Source of the DNA: Thauera aromatica K172
GTDB taxonomy: Bacteria; Pseudomonadota; Gammaproteobacteria; Burkholderiales; Rhodocyclaceae
Length of the DNA: 64,000 bases
Reading direction: 5' to 3'
NCBI RefSeq assembly: GCF_003030465.1
Contig: NZ_CP028339.1
Coordinates: 1,178,001-1,242,000 of the forward strand
Below are positions 37,506 through 46,473 of the stretch, one piece after another (the stretch's first letter is position 1; every line of letters starts with the position of its first letter). The translations under genes and the position numbers were made by a program. Below the pieces are notes generated by a model that worked only from the letters and a program-made list of their open reading frames with translations, was not told where the DNA came from and did no database searches.

Positions 37506-39134
37506 TCAGGGCGATCCGGTTTTCATCGTTTCGGCGACGTAGCGGCGCACGCGAGGCGGCTCCGGCCCCAGGTGGAAGGCGAGACGCTGCGCGCGCAAGC
37601 CGATGTCGGCGGCGGTGAAGCGCTCCAGCCGGCGCAGGTGCTCGACCCAGTTCTCGTCGAGGAAGTATTCGATATAGCGTCCGGGCAGCGTGGTGTCGCG
37701 GAACAGCCCCCACGACAGCGCGCCCTGGCGCAGGCGGGCGCGCCGGGTCTGCTGCATGACGGCATTGAAGGCGGCCGCTTGCGCAGGATCGATCCGGTAT
37801 TCGATCGTCACCATCACCGGGCCTTCGTCGGGCCGGATGTCGATCACCGGCTCGCCTACGCTCCTTGCCGCCGGTGCCGGCGTCATGTCCTCGTCGCCGC
37901 CGCCGCCGACCCTCAGGCCGCGGGAGAACCAGGTGAACAGAGGGCCGAGAGCGGAGGCGGTGAGGATCGCGACCGCGAGCGTGCCGTGGCTGGCGACATA
38001 GCCCCAGAGTGCGGCGCCGGTGGCGCTGCCACCCATCAGGGCCATCTGGTAGATCGACATGCCGCGTGCCCGGACCCAGTTCGGCAGCGCGGTCTGGGCG
38101 GCCACGGCGAGGGCGTTGGCGGTCAGGACCCAGGCCGCGCCGGCTAGGGCACAGGCAGGCAGGGCGGCGGCCAGCACCGGGGACAGCGCCACTGCGGCCG
38201 CAGCCAAGGCGTGGATGCAGCTTCCCCACAGGATGAAAGTGTCGCTGCGGATGCTGCGGCGAAGACGTGGCAGAAAGAGCGCGGTGAGGATCGCGCCGAC
38301 GCCCATCGCGGCAAGCAATGCGGTGAAACCGCCGGCGCCGGCGCCGAGTTCGCGGGCGAGCAGCGGCAGCAGGGCGAGCAACGCACTGGACTGGAGGAAG
38401 AAGACGCAGGCCCGCAGCAGGACGATGCGCATGCGCGGCGATTGGGCAACGTGCTGGACGCCGACCCGCATCGCGCCGAAGAAGCGTTCCCCGGGCAGGG
38501 CGCTGGCGCGTGCGGGCGCTTTCCAGCGCAGGATCAGCACGAAGGCGAGCAGCGACAACGCCGCGTTGATGATGAATACGACGTGGCTGCCGGCGCCGGC
38601 AATCAGGGCCCCGGCGACGATCGGCCCGATGATGCGCGATATGTTCATCGCGATGCCGTTGAGGGCGAGGGCGCTCGACAATTCGTGGCGCGGCACGATA
38701 TCGGGCACGATGGCGGCGAACACGGGCCAGCGCATTGCCATGCCGATGCCGTTGGCAAAAGTGAGGGCGAGCAGCAGCGGAGCGGTGAGCAGTTCCGCCA
38801 GCGACAGCGTGGCGAGGACGGCGGCGATGGCGGCGACCCAGAGCTGGGTGAAGGCAAAGTAGCGACGGCGGTCGACGATGTCGGCAAGCGCCCCGCTGGG
38901 CAGGCCGAGGAGGAACACCGGCAGGGTGGAGGCAGCCTGCACCAGGGCCACCATGACGACGCTGTCGGTGAGCGAGGTCATCAGCCAGGCGCTGGTGACC
39001 TCGTTCATCCACATCGTGATGTTCGCGGTCAGCCAGGCTAGCCACAGCATCCGGAATACCGGGGTGCGCAGCGGCGCGAGCGCCGAGGAAGGAGGGGCGG
39101 CAGCAGGGGCGGAAGCGGGCGGAGGCTTGCTCAT
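37506..39134 (-). CDS. MFS transporter with C-terminal monooxygenase-like domain
   Basis: A 542-residue protein. Residues about 20-415 form twelve membrane segments of an MFS exporter of the EntS/MFS_3 type (LADIVDRRRYFAFTQLW is the loop 2-3 motif). A soluble C-terminal domain of about 115 residues (VTIEYRIDPAQAAAFNAVMQ ... YIEYFLDENWVEHLRRLERF) resembles the small antibiotic-biosynthesis-monooxygenase-like ferredoxin fold. The combination is known in annotated MFS genes, but its role is unclear. It lies 81 bases downstream of bamD on the same strand. Confidence 0.85.
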   Translation of the reverse strand: MSKPPPASAPAAAPPSSALAPLRTPVFRMLWLAWLTANITMWMNEVTSAWLMTSLTDSVVMVALVQAASTLPVFLLGLPSGALADIVDRRRYFAFTQLWVAAIAAVLATLSLAELLTAPLLLALTFANGIGMAMRWPVFAAIVPDIVPRHELSSALALNGIAMNISRIIGPIVAGALIAGAGSHVVFIINAALSLLAFVLILRWKAPARASALPGERFFGAMRVGVQHVAQSPRMRIVLLRACVFFLQSSALLALLPLLARELGAGAGGFTALLAAMGVGAILTALFLPRLRRSIRSDTFILWGSCIHALAAAAVALSPVLAAALPACALAGAAWVLTANALAVAAQTALPNWVRARGMSIYQMALMGGSATGAALWGYVASHGTLAVAILTASALGPLFTWFSRGLRVGGGGDEDMTPAPAARSVGEPVIDIRPDEGPVMVTIEYRIDPAQAAAFNAVMQQTRRARLRQGALSWGLFRDTTLPGRYIEYFLDENWVEHLRRLERFTAADIGLRAQRLAFHLGPEPPRVRRYVAETMKTGSP

Positions 39135-39215
39135 GTCGCGTGCGTGGCGAGGGAGGCTGGCCGATGCCGTCGCCGGAGCCGCCTCAGGCCGGGCCGGGAG
39201 CGCCTCCGGGGATCG

Positions 39216-40025
39216 TCACCACAACTGCCACCAGGGTTTGTCGCTCACCGGGCCGCCGCGGAAGTAGGCGCTGTCGGGAAAGTTGGCGTGCATGACCCGG
39301 TCGGCATCGTCGCGCAGGGCGTTCATGCCGAGCGCGTCGTAACTCTTGACCAGCAGGAACAGCGCTTCCTCGATGGCGGGGGATTTCGGGAAGTTGGTCA
39401 CCGCGGTCTGGGCGCGGTTGATCGCCGCGACGTAGGCGCCGCGGTTGTAGTAGTAGCGCGCCACGTGGACTTCATGGGAGGCGAGCGAGTTGACCAGGTA
39501 CTGCAGGCGCGCGCGCGAGTCTTCGGCGTAGCGGCTTTCCGGAAAGCGCTCGATGAGCTGGCGGAAGCTCTCGAAGGCTTCCTGGGCGCCTTTCGGGTCG
39601 CGTTCGGAAAGATCCTGGCGCGACAGGTTGGCGAGCAGGCCGAGGTCTTCGTTGAAGTTCACCAGCCCCTTCAGGTAGTACGCGTAGTCCACGTTGGGGT
39701 GGTTGGGGTGGAGCTTGATGAAGCGGTCGGCCGCAGCGAGGGCGAGCGCCTGTTCGCCCTGCTTGTAGTAGGCGTAGGCGACTTCGAGCTGGGCCTGCTG
39801 GGCGAAGCGGCCGTAGGGATAGCGTGCCTCGAGCTTTTCGAACAGGGTGATGGCGCGGTCGTAGGCGCCTTCGGTCATCGAGGTCTTGGCCTCGGAATAC
39901 AGCGTCTGGGCATTCCAGCCGGCGGTCTCGTCGATCTGTTCCGGCAGCATGCCGCAGCCGCCGAGCAGCAGTGCGCCAATGAGCGCGACTTTTCCCGTTA
40001 AACTTCCGAGGGTGAACCTGGCCAT
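39216..40025 (-). CDS. bamD: Outer membrane assembly lipoprotein BamD
   Basis: A 269-residue lipoprotein of the BAM complex that inserts beta-barrel proteins into the outer membrane. The signal peptide ends in the lipobox LLLGGCG. TPR-like helices follow (YSEAKTSMTEGAYDRAITLFEKLEARYP; AQLEVAYAYYKQGEQALALAAADRFIKLHP). ATG 40025 is the natural start; a GTG nine bases further upstream is possible. It is divergent from rluD, with only 13 bases between the chosen starts. Confidence 0.95.
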   Translation of the reverse strand: MARFTLGSLTGKVALIGALLLGGCGMLPEQIDETAGWNAQTLYSEAKTSMTEGAYDRAITLFEKLEARYPYGRFAQQAQLEVAYAYYKQGEQALALAAADRFIKLHPNHPNVDYAYYLKGLVNFNEDLGLLANLSRQDLSERDPKGAQEAFESFRQLIERFPESRYAEDSRARLQYLVNSLASHEVHVARYYYNRGAYVAAINRAQTAVTNFPKSPAIEEALFLLVKSYDALGMNALRDDADRVMHANFPDSAYFRGGPVSDKPWWQLW

Positions 40026-40038
40026 CGAAGACACTCGC

Positions 40039-40998
40039 GTGAATGAACGCGCCGATTATATCCCAGCCGACGACGACGACTCGCTCGAAGCGCTGACGAT
40101 TCCTGCCGAACTGGGCGGACTGCGGCTGGACCAGGCGCTGGCGCGCCTGTTTCCACAGCACTCGCGCAGCCGTCTGCAGTCCTGGCTGAAGGAAGGCTTC
40201 ATCCGCATCGACGGCGGCTCGCCCGGCGTCCGCAGCAAAGTGTGGGGCGGTGAATGCGTCGAACTCGATCTGCCGCCGCCGCCCGAGGTGGCGGCCGAAC
40301 TGCCCGAGGACATTCCGCTGCAGGTCGTGTTCGAGGACGAGCACCTGATCGTCATCGACAAGCCGGCGGGTCTGGTGGTGCACCCGGGCAGCGGCAACTG
40401 GAGCGGAACCCTGCTCAACGCCTTGCTCCACCACGCGCCGGTGCTGGCCGGCGTGCCGCGCGCCGGGATCGTCCACCGCCTGGACAAGGACACCAGCGGC
40501 CTGCTCGTGGTGGCGAAGACGCTCCCCGCGCAGACCGAACTGGTGCGCCAGTTGCAAGCGCGCACGGTGAAGCGGCATTACTGGGCGCTGGTGCATGGCG
40601 GTCTGGAAGGCAGCGGGGTGGTCGATGCGCCGATCGGCCGCCATCCCAGCCAGCGCACCCGGATGGCGGTGGTCGGCAACGGTCGCGCGGCGCTGACCCG
40701 CTACGCCGTGGTCGAGCGCTTCGCGCGTTGCACCCTGGTCGAGTGCCGACTCGAAACCGGGCGCACGCACCAGATCCGGGTGCATATGGCGCACCTTGGC
40801 CATGCGCTGGTGGGCGATCCGGTCTATGGCCGGGCGCGCAGCGGCGATGCGCGTCTGGACGCTTTCCCACGTCAGGCGCTGCATGCCTTCCAGCTCGGGC
40901 TGCGCCATCCGCACGACGGGCAGGAGCGGGTGTGGCAGGTGCCGATGGCGGCCGATTTCGCAGCCTTGCTCGATGCGCTGCGCGGGCGTGGACAATGA
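40039..40998 (+). CDS. rluD: 23S rRNA pseudouridine synthase RluD
   Basis: A 319-residue enzyme. An N-terminal S4 RNA-binding domain (LRLDQALARLFPQHSRSRLQSWLKEGFIRI) is followed by the RluA-family catalytic domain with the conserved Asp in GIVHRLDKDTSGLLVVAKT and RLETGRTHQIRVHMAHLGH. It modifies helix 69 of 23S rRNA. GTG 40039 was chosen because a GAAG site lies eight bases before it; GTG 40012 is an alternative but lacks a spaced site. It overlaps the pgeF start (ATGA) downstream. Confidence 0.94.
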   Translation: MNERADYIPADDDDSLEALTIPAELGGLRLDQALARLFPQHSRSRLQSWLKEGFIRIDGGSPGVRSKVWGGECVELDLPPPPEVAAELPEDIPLQVVFEDEHLIVIDKPAGLVVHPGSGNWSGTLLNALLHHAPVLAGVPRAGIVHRLDKDTSGLLVVAKTLPAQTELVRQLQARTVKRHYWALVHGGLEGSGVVDAPIGRHPSQRTRMAVVGNGRAALTRYAVVERFARCTLVECRLETGRTHQIRVHMAHLGHALVGDPVYGRARSGDARLDAFPRQALHAFQLGLRHPHDGQERVWQVPMAADFAALLDALRGRGQ

Positions 40999-41759
40999 GT
41001 CGGGTGATGGTGTCTTGGCGGGAGGACGTACCTGGCCTGCTTCGCCCCGACTGGGATTTGCCGGCCGGAGTGGAGGCGGTGCTGACGACGCGTGCAGGCG
41101 GCTTCAGCCATGGTGCATTTGCTGGTTTCAATCTCGGTGACCATGTCGGGGACGATCCGGAAGCGGTCGCCTCGAACCGGGCGTGGCTATGCCGGACTCT
41201 TTCCGTCACGCCCTTGTGGCTGGCCCAGGTCCATGGGACGGCGGTGGCCGACGCCGACTCCGTGCAAGGCCTGCCGCAGGCCGACGCCGCCGTGGCGCGC
41301 GGTCCGGCACGCGCCTGCGCGGTGCTGACCGCGGACTGCCTGCCGGTGCTGTTGTGCGACGATGCGGGCAGCGTGGTCGGGGCCGCTCATGCGGGCTGGC
41401 GCGGGCTGGCCGCCGGCGTGCTGGAGGCGACGGTGGCGCGCATGGCGGTGGCGCCGGCGCGGCTGCGAGCCTGGCTGGGGCCGGCGATCGGCGCGCAGGC
41501 CTTCGAAGTCGGAGACGAGGTGCGCGCGGCTTTCGTCGCCGACGATCCCGTGGCGGCGGCCGCGTTCACGCCGGGGATGGACGCGGGGAAGTGGATGGCC
41601 GACCTGGAGCGACTCGCCCGGCGCCGGCTGTACCGGGCGGGAGTCGTGCGGGTTGCCGGCGGAGGGGTGTGCACCGTGTCGACGCCGGACCGGTTCTATT
41701 CGTACCGGCGCGATGGCGTGACCGGCCGCTTCGCTTCGCTGATCTGGCTGCGGTCCTGA
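40995..41759 (+). CDS. pgeF: Purine nucleoside phosphorylase/laccase-domain protein (YfiH family)
   Basis: A 254-residue protein of the YfiH/PgeF family. Metal-binding and active-site residues are in LAQVHGTAVADAD, VLTADCLPVLLCD (Cys) and VGAAHAGWRGLAAGV (His). E. coli PgeF edits misincorporated L-Ser from peptidoglycan precursors, and other members act on purine nucleosides. It overlaps rluD by four bases, a common arrangement. Confidence 0.9.
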   Translation: MSRVMVSWREDVPGLLRPDWDLPAGVEAVLTTRAGGFSHGAFAGFNLGDHVGDDPEAVASNRAWLCRTLSVTPLWLAQVHGTAVADADSVQGLPQADAAVARGPARACAVLTADCLPVLLCDDAGSVVGAAHAGWRGLAAGVLEATVARMAVAPARLRAWLGPAIGAQAFEVGDEVRAAFVADDPVAAAAFTPGMDAGKWMADLERLARRRLYRAGVVRVAGGGVCTVSTPDRFYSYRRDGVTGRFASLIWLRS

Positions 41760-41832
41760 CGGAAGGGCAGGGTGCGGCCCCAGCGGACTCGTTTCGCATG
41801 GCTGCGGCAGAGGTCCCAAGCCTTGCTTCGGG

Positions 41833-42048
41833 CTATTGATCGGAGCCGGTTTCGGCTCTATCGTTGTGCTCCGGTGCTTCCCGCGCGCGCTGCCGGCGCC
41901 GGCGTGCGGGAGTGCCCAGCAGCCACATGAAGAGCGCCAGCGGAGCCAGGCCCCAGAAGACGAAGGTGAGTGCGCCGGCAAGGATGCTGTCTTCGGCTGC
42001 GGCAACGAGGATGACGACGTAGAGCCAGGCGATTGGAATCAGGTACAT
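41833..42048 (-). CDS. Small hypothetical membrane protein
   Basis: A 71-residue protein with two hydrophobic segments (YLIPIAWLYVVILVAAA and ALTFVFWGLAPLALFMWLLG), then a strongly basic RRRRQRAR stretch and an acidic polar tail. This suggests two membrane spans with the tail in the cytoplasm. It is oriented opposite to its neighbours and has no strong ribosome site. I do not recognise a function. Confidence 0.65.
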   Translation of the reverse strand: MYLIPIAWLYVVILVAAAEDSILAGALTFVFWGLAPLALFMWLLGTPARRRRQRAREAPEHNDRAETGSDQ

Positions 42049-42134
42049 GGGTCGATTTTAAAGCCTCGGGCGCTCGGGAATCGCAAACAATCGCGGTGGC
42101 GGCGAGTTGCCGCGGCCAGGACGAGGAGAGGTGA

Positions 42135-43880
42135 ATGGCGGATTCAGCGGGCGGGCAGATGCCGCCGGGCATGCACGCGATGTTCATTACCGGCCAGGCG
42201 ATGGCGCAGGGCTTTTTCGACACCTTGGCGCGCCAGCACGCTGCGCTGCTCGATTCTTCCGGTGCGGCCACGCCCCGCCTGCCGATGCCGGAGGCCGAAA
42301 CCCTGGCGATGATCCAAAAGGCGTATGCGGAAAAGCACGCCGTGCTGTGGTCCTCGATGCTGGCGCGCGAATCCGGCACGGCGGTCGAAGCGGTCGTGGC
42401 CCCCGAGCCCGGCGACAAGCGCTTCGCCGCGCCGGAATGGTCCGCAAGCCCGCTCTTCGACTATCTGCACCAGGCCTACCTGCTCAATGCAGGCTTGTTG
42501 CGCGAGGTGGCCGAGGCGATGCCGATCGCCGATGGTCGTGCCCGTTCCCGCCTCCAGTTCCTGACCCGGCAGTACACCGACGCCCTGGCGCCGAGCAATT
42601 TCGCCGCGACCAATCCGGAGTTCATCAAGACCGCGCTCGAAACGAAAGGCGAGAGCATCAGCCGCGGCATTCGCAATCTGCTCGCCGACCTCGAAAAGGG
42701 GCGGATCTCGATGACCGACGATGCGGCCTTCGAGGTCGGGCGCAACCTGGCGCTGACGCCGGGCGCGGTGATCTTCGAGAACGAGCTGATCCAGCTTATC
42801 CAGTACGCGCCACTCACCGACAAAGTGGCACAAAAGCCGCTGCTGATCGTGCCGCCCTGCATCAACAAGTTCTATGTCATGGACCTGCAGGCGGAGAATT
42901 CGCTGGTGCGCTTCATCGCCGAACAGGGCTTCAGCGTGTTTCTGGTGTCGTGGAAAAACCCCCGTCCGGATAGCGGCGGCCATTTCACCTGGGACGACTA
43001 CCTGGACAAGGGGCCGCTCGCGGCGCTGGAGGTGGTGCGCGCGGTGACGCGGGTGGAAAAGCCCAACGCGCTGGGTTTTTGCGTCGGCGGCACTCTGCTC
43101 GCCTCGGCGCTGGGGGTGGCGCGCGCGCGCGGCGAAGAGCCGGTTTCGAGCCTGACCCTGATGACGACCCTGCTCGACTTCTCCGAGGCCGGCGAACTGG
43201 GCTGCCTGGTGGACGAGGCCAGCCTGGCGGCGCGCGAGGCGGCGATCGGCAAGGGCGGCGTGCTCAAGGGGCAGGAACTGGCGAACGTGTTTTCCTTCCT
43301 GCGCGCCAACGATCTGGTCTGGCAGTACGTGGTGGGCAACTACCTGAAGGGCGGCACTCCGCCGGCTTTTGATCTGCTGTACTGGAACTCCGATCCGACC
43401 AATCTGCCCGGCCCCTTCCTCGTCTGGTATTTGCGTAACATGTATCTGGAAAATAACCTGCGGATACCGGGCAAGCTGAAAATGCTGGGGCAGAAGGTGG
43501 ATCTCGGCAAGCTCGATATGCCGGCCTATCTGATGGCGGCACGGGAAGATCACATCGTGCCGTGGAAGGGGGCTTATCTGGGGCGTGGCCTGCTCGGCGG
43601 CGAAACCACGTTCGTGCTCGGCGCCAGCGGCCACATCGCCGGCGCGATCAACCCCGCGTCGAAGAATCGCCGCAGTTTCTGGACCGCGGACGTCGATGCG
43701 GCCGACCCGGACGAATGGCTGGGGGCGGCGGTCGAGCACAAAGGGAGCTGGTGGCTGCACTGGATCGAATGGCTGCGGGCCCGCAGCGGGAGGAAGATCG
43801 CCGCGCGCGGCCGTTTGGGCAGCACGAAGTACGAACCCATCGAACCGGCCCCCGGGCGCTACGTCAAGGAGCGCGCCTGA
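42135..43880 (+). CDS. phaC: Class I poly(3-hydroxyalkanoate) synthase
   Basis: A 581-residue PHA synthase. The lipase-like box GFCVGG places the catalytic cysteine at about residue 316. The Asp lies in MAAREDHIVPW and the His in LGASGHIAGAINP. The N-terminal domain carries SPLFDYLHQAYLLNAGLL, typical of class I enzymes. It polymerises (R)-3-hydroxybutyryl-CoA into granules. The ATG at 42135 follows GAGGAGAGG. The reductase gene follows after 113 bases. Confidence 0.95.
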   Translation: MADSAGGQMPPGMHAMFITGQAMAQGFFDTLARQHAALLDSSGAATPRLPMPEAETLAMIQKAYAEKHAVLWSSMLARESGTAVEAVVAPEPGDKRFAAPEWSASPLFDYLHQAYLLNAGLLREVAEAMPIADGRARSRLQFLTRQYTDALAPSNFAATNPEFIKTALETKGESISRGIRNLLADLEKGRISMTDDAAFEVGRNLALTPGAVIFENELIQLIQYAPLTDKVAQKPLLIVPPCINKFYVMDLQAENSLVRFIAEQGFSVFLVSWKNPRPDSGGHFTWDDYLDKGPLAALEVVRAVTRVEKPNALGFCVGGTLLASALGVARARGEEPVSSLTLMTTLLDFSEAGELGCLVDEASLAAREAAIGKGGVLKGQELANVFSFLRANDLVWQYVVGNYLKGGTPPAFDLLYWNSDPTNLPGPFLVWYLRNMYLENNLRIPGKLKMLGQKVDLGKLDMPAYLMAAREDHIVPWKGAYLGRGLLGGETTFVLGASGHIAGAINPASKNRRSFWTADVDAADPDEWLGAAVEHKGSWWLHWIEWLRARSGRKIAARGRLGSTKYEPIEPAPGRYVKERA

Positions 43881-43993
43881 GGCGGGAAGGTGCGGGATCG
43901 GCCGGCGGTGGCAGCATCGGAGGCGGGAGCTGCCGCCGTACGTTGGATAAACCTGCCTGACAGAGCGAACCCGTTTAGGGAGAGGAGAGAACG

Positions 43994-44734
43994 ATGTCCA
44001 GAGTTGCATTGGTAACCGGTGGCATGGGGGGGCTGGGCGAAGCGATCTGCATCAAGCTTGCGGCCCTGGGCTACAAGGTGGTGACGACGCATTCGCCGGG
44101 TAACACGAAGGCTGCGGAGTGGCTGCTGACCATGAACAACATGGGCTACGGCTTCAAGGCCTATCCCTGCGACGTGTCGGATTTCGATTCGAGCAAGGCC
44201 TGCGTCGAAACCGTGACGCGGGAAGTGGGGCCGGTCGATGTGCTGGTGAACAACGCCGGGATCACCCGCGACATGACGTTCAAGAAGATGACCAAGGCCG
44301 ACTGGGATGCGGTCATCGGCACCAACCTCGACAGCGTGTTCAACATGACCAAGCAGGTCATGGACGGCATGGTCGAGCGGCGCTGGGGGCGGGTCATCAA
44401 CGTGTCGTCGGTGAACGGCCAGAAGGGGGCGTTCGGCCAGACCAATTATTCTGCGGCGAAGGCCGGCATGCACGGTTTCACCAAGGCGCTGGCACTGGAA
44501 GTTGCACGCAACGGGGTGACGGTCAACACGATTTCTCCGGGTTACATCGGCACCAAGATGGTGATGGCGATCCCGCAGGAAATCCTCGATTCGAAAATCC
44601 TGCCGCAGATTCCGCTCGCCCGCCTGGGCAAACCGGAAGAAATCGCCGGTCTGGTGGCTTACCTGTCGTCGGAGGAGGCGGCGTTCGTGACCGGGGCCAA
44701 TATTTCGATCAACGGCGGGCAGCACATGTTCTGA
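43994..44734 (+). CDS. phaB: Acetoacetyl-CoA reductase, copy 1
   Basis: A 246-residue short-chain dehydrogenase. NADPH motif VTGGMGGLGEAICIKLAALG, NNAGITRD, catalytic Ser (VSSVNGQKG) and YSAAK are present, with a C-terminal ANISINGGQHMF. It reduces acetoacetyl-CoA to (R)-3-hydroxybutyryl-CoA for PhaC. The start follows AGAGGAGAG. It lies directly downstream of phaC and is followed by a strong terminator. Confidence 0.93.
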   Translation: MSRVALVTGGMGGLGEAICIKLAALGYKVVTTHSPGNTKAAEWLLTMNNMGYGFKAYPCDVSDFDSSKACVETVTREVGPVDVLVNNAGITRDMTFKKMTKADWDAVIGTNLDSVFNMTKQVMDGMVERRWGRVINVSSVNGQKGAFGQTNYSAAKAGMHGFTKALALEVARNGVTVNTISPGYIGTKMVMAIPQEILDSKILPQIPLARLGKPEEIAGLVAYLSSEEAAFVTGANISINGGQHMF

Positions 44735-44770
44735 GTACCGAGGGCCGCGGCGAAGCGGCAGCCAAAGTGA

Positions 44771-44797
44771 CGCGCCCTCCAGCGGGCGCGCTTTTTT
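44771..44797 (+). terminator. Terminator after phaB copy 1
   Basis: CGCGCCC (44771-44777) pairs with GGGCGCG (44784-44790) and is followed by CTTTTTT. It separates phaC-phaB from the second phaB, which therefore needs its own promoter. Confidence 0.88.
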
Positions 44798-44820
44798 GTC
44801 CGGAGACTGTTTTTATTGCG

Positions 44821-44852
44821 TTGCAACACGGTCCCTCGAGTGTGTTTATAAT
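44821..44852 (+). promoter_or_regulatory. Candidate promoter for the second phaB
   Basis: A perfect TATAAT (44847-44852) lies between the terminator and the gene. TTGCAA at 44821-44826 is the best -35, but the 20-base spacer is long, so the promoter may be weak or need an activator. The expected leader is about 100 bases. Confidence 0.45.
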
Positions 44853-44959
44853 GCCTCTGCTCGGCAGCTGATGCGCTGCCGCATGAAGGGCCGGACCCGT
44901 TTCCCGGTGTGTTTGCGGAGCGGATCCGGCATTGAAAATCGCCTCGGAAGGATCACAAC

Positions 44960-45700
44960 ATGTCCCAGAAAATCGCCCTCGTAACGGGCGCAATGGGCGG
45001 CCTCGGCACCGCGATCTGCCAGTCCCTTGCCAGGGACGGCATGAAGGTGGTGGCGAACTGCCTGCCCGGTTTCGATCAGAAAGAGGGGTGGCTGGCAGCC
45101 CAGCGCGACCTGGGGTTCAATTTCATTGCCGCGGAAGGGGATGTTTCCGACTACGATTCCTGTGCGGCGATGGTCGCCAGGATCGAAGCCGAAGTCGGTC
45201 CGGTCGATGTGCTGGTGAATAATGCCGGCATCACCCGCGACAAGTTCTTCCCCAAGATGCAGAAAGCGCAGTGGGATGCGGTGATCAACACCAACCTGAA
45301 CAGCCTGTTCAACGTGACTCATCACGTCTCGGCGAAGATGGCCGAACGTGGCTGGGGGCGGATCATCAGCATTTCGTCGGTGAACGGGGTCAAGGGACAG
45401 GCTGGCCAGACCAACTATTCCGCGGCCAAGGCCGGCGTGCTCGGCTTCACCAAGGCACTGGCGGCCGAGCTTGCGACGAAAGGGGTCACGGTCAATGCCG
45501 TCGCACCGGGCTACGTCGGCACCGAGATGGTGATGGCGATCCGCGACGACATCCGCCAGGGCATCATCGACACCATCCCGATGGGACGTCTGGGGCGCCC
45601 GGACGAGATCGGCGACCTGTGCGCCTATCTCGCCTCGGACAAGGCGGCCTACATCACCGGTGCTACCATCAACATCAACGGCGGCCTCCACATGTGCTGA
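44960..45700 (+). CDS. phaB: Acetoacetyl-CoA reductase, copy 2
   Basis: A 246-residue paralogue of the preceding reductase with the same length and motifs: VTGAMGGLGTAICQSLARDG, NNAGITRDKFFPKM, SSVNGVKGQAGQTNYSAAKAG. It ends in ATININGGLHMC. It has its own promoter region and terminator, so it is an independent transcription unit. Differences in expression or substrate chain length between copies cannot be judged from the sequence. Confidence 0.92.
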   Translation: MSQKIALVTGAMGGLGTAICQSLARDGMKVVANCLPGFDQKEGWLAAQRDLGFNFIAAEGDVSDYDSCAAMVARIEAEVGPVDVLVNNAGITRDKFFPKMQKAQWDAVINTNLNSLFNVTHHVSAKMAERGWGRIISISSVNGVKGQAGQTNYSAAKAGVLGFTKALAAELATKGVTVNAVAPGYVGTEMVMAIRDDIRQGIIDTIPMGRLGRPDEIGDLCAYLASDKAAYITGATININGGLHMC

Positions 45701-45727
45701 TGGTGCACTGTGTCAGGCGCGTGATCA

Positions 45728-45759
45728 CGAAACCCCGTCCTCCGACGGGGTTTCGTTTT
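45728..45759 (+). terminator. Terminator after phaB copy 2
   Basis: A perfect 12-bp stem (45728-45739 with 45744-45755), a CTCC loop and TTTT at 45756-45759. It is followed within 10 bases by a TATAAT (45770-45775) that may serve phaR. Confidence 0.9.
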
Positions 45760-45818
45760 CGCACCGCGATATAATCCACCAGCAAGCGCGGAACGGCCCG
45801 CACCGAGGAGATGGAGAA

Positions 45819-46409
45819 ATGCCCGAGCAGCAGCGCCTGATCAAGAAATATCCCAACCGCCGTCTATACGACACCCGCACCAGTTCCTACATCACGCTGT
45901 CCGACGTCAAGGAACTGGTGCTGGGCAATGAGGAGTTCCAGGTCGTCGATGCGAAGACGGGGGAAGATCTGACGCGCAGTATCCTGCTGCAGATCATCCT
46001 CGAGGAAGAGGCGGGGGGAGCGCCGATGTTTACCAGCGACCTGCTCGCGCACATGATCCGTTTTTATGGCAATGCCATGCAGGGGATGATGGGCAAGTAT
46101 CTGGAAAGCAACATCAAGGCCTTTACCGAAATGCAGGGCAAGCTTCAGGATCAGGCCCGCGCGATCTACGGCGAGAACAGCCCGGTCGGGCAGGACCTCT
46201 GGGCCCAGTTCCTGAACTTCCAGGGGCCGGCGCTGCAGAGCATGATGGGCGCCTACGTGGACCAGTCCCGCAAAATGTTCGAGCAAATGCAGCAGCAGCT
46301 CGAAAGCCAGACCCGCAACATGTTCACCGGCTTCCAGTTCCCTCAGTACGCCAGGCCCGGCGAGGAGCGCACCGCACCCGCCGCCGGGAAGGGCGACTCC
46401 GACAAGTAA
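45819..46409 (+). CDS. phaR: Polyhydroxyalkanoate synthesis regulator PhaR
   Basis: A 196-residue repressor that binds both DNA and PHA granules. The N-terminal domain [20 protein letters not shown] is highly conserved in PhaR and is followed by the PHB accumulation regulatory domains and a glutamine-rich helical stretch ([16 protein letters not shown]). The ATG at 45819 has GAGGAG eight bases upstream. It probably controls phasin and PHA genes. rimO follows after 64 bases. Confidence 0.94.
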   Translation: MPEQQRLIKKYPNRRLYDTRTSSYITLSDVKELVLGNEEFQVVDAKTGEDLTRSILLQIILEEEAGGAPMFTSDLLAHMIRFYGNAMQGMMGKYLESNIKAFTEMQGKLQDQARAIYGENSPVGQDLWAQFLNFQGPALQSMMGAYVDQSRKMFEQMQQQLESQTRNMFTGFQFPQYARPGEERTAPAAGKGDSDK

Positions 46410-46473
46410 GACCCGAACCGGCGTACCGCTTCGAGCGTACGCCGATTCGGCTGCTGACAAGGCTCGCGCCAGC

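Noticed and set aside
42135-42973. Overlapping plus-strand frames inside phaC
   Set aside because: They are frame-shifted shadows; phaC is continuous with all catalytic residues.
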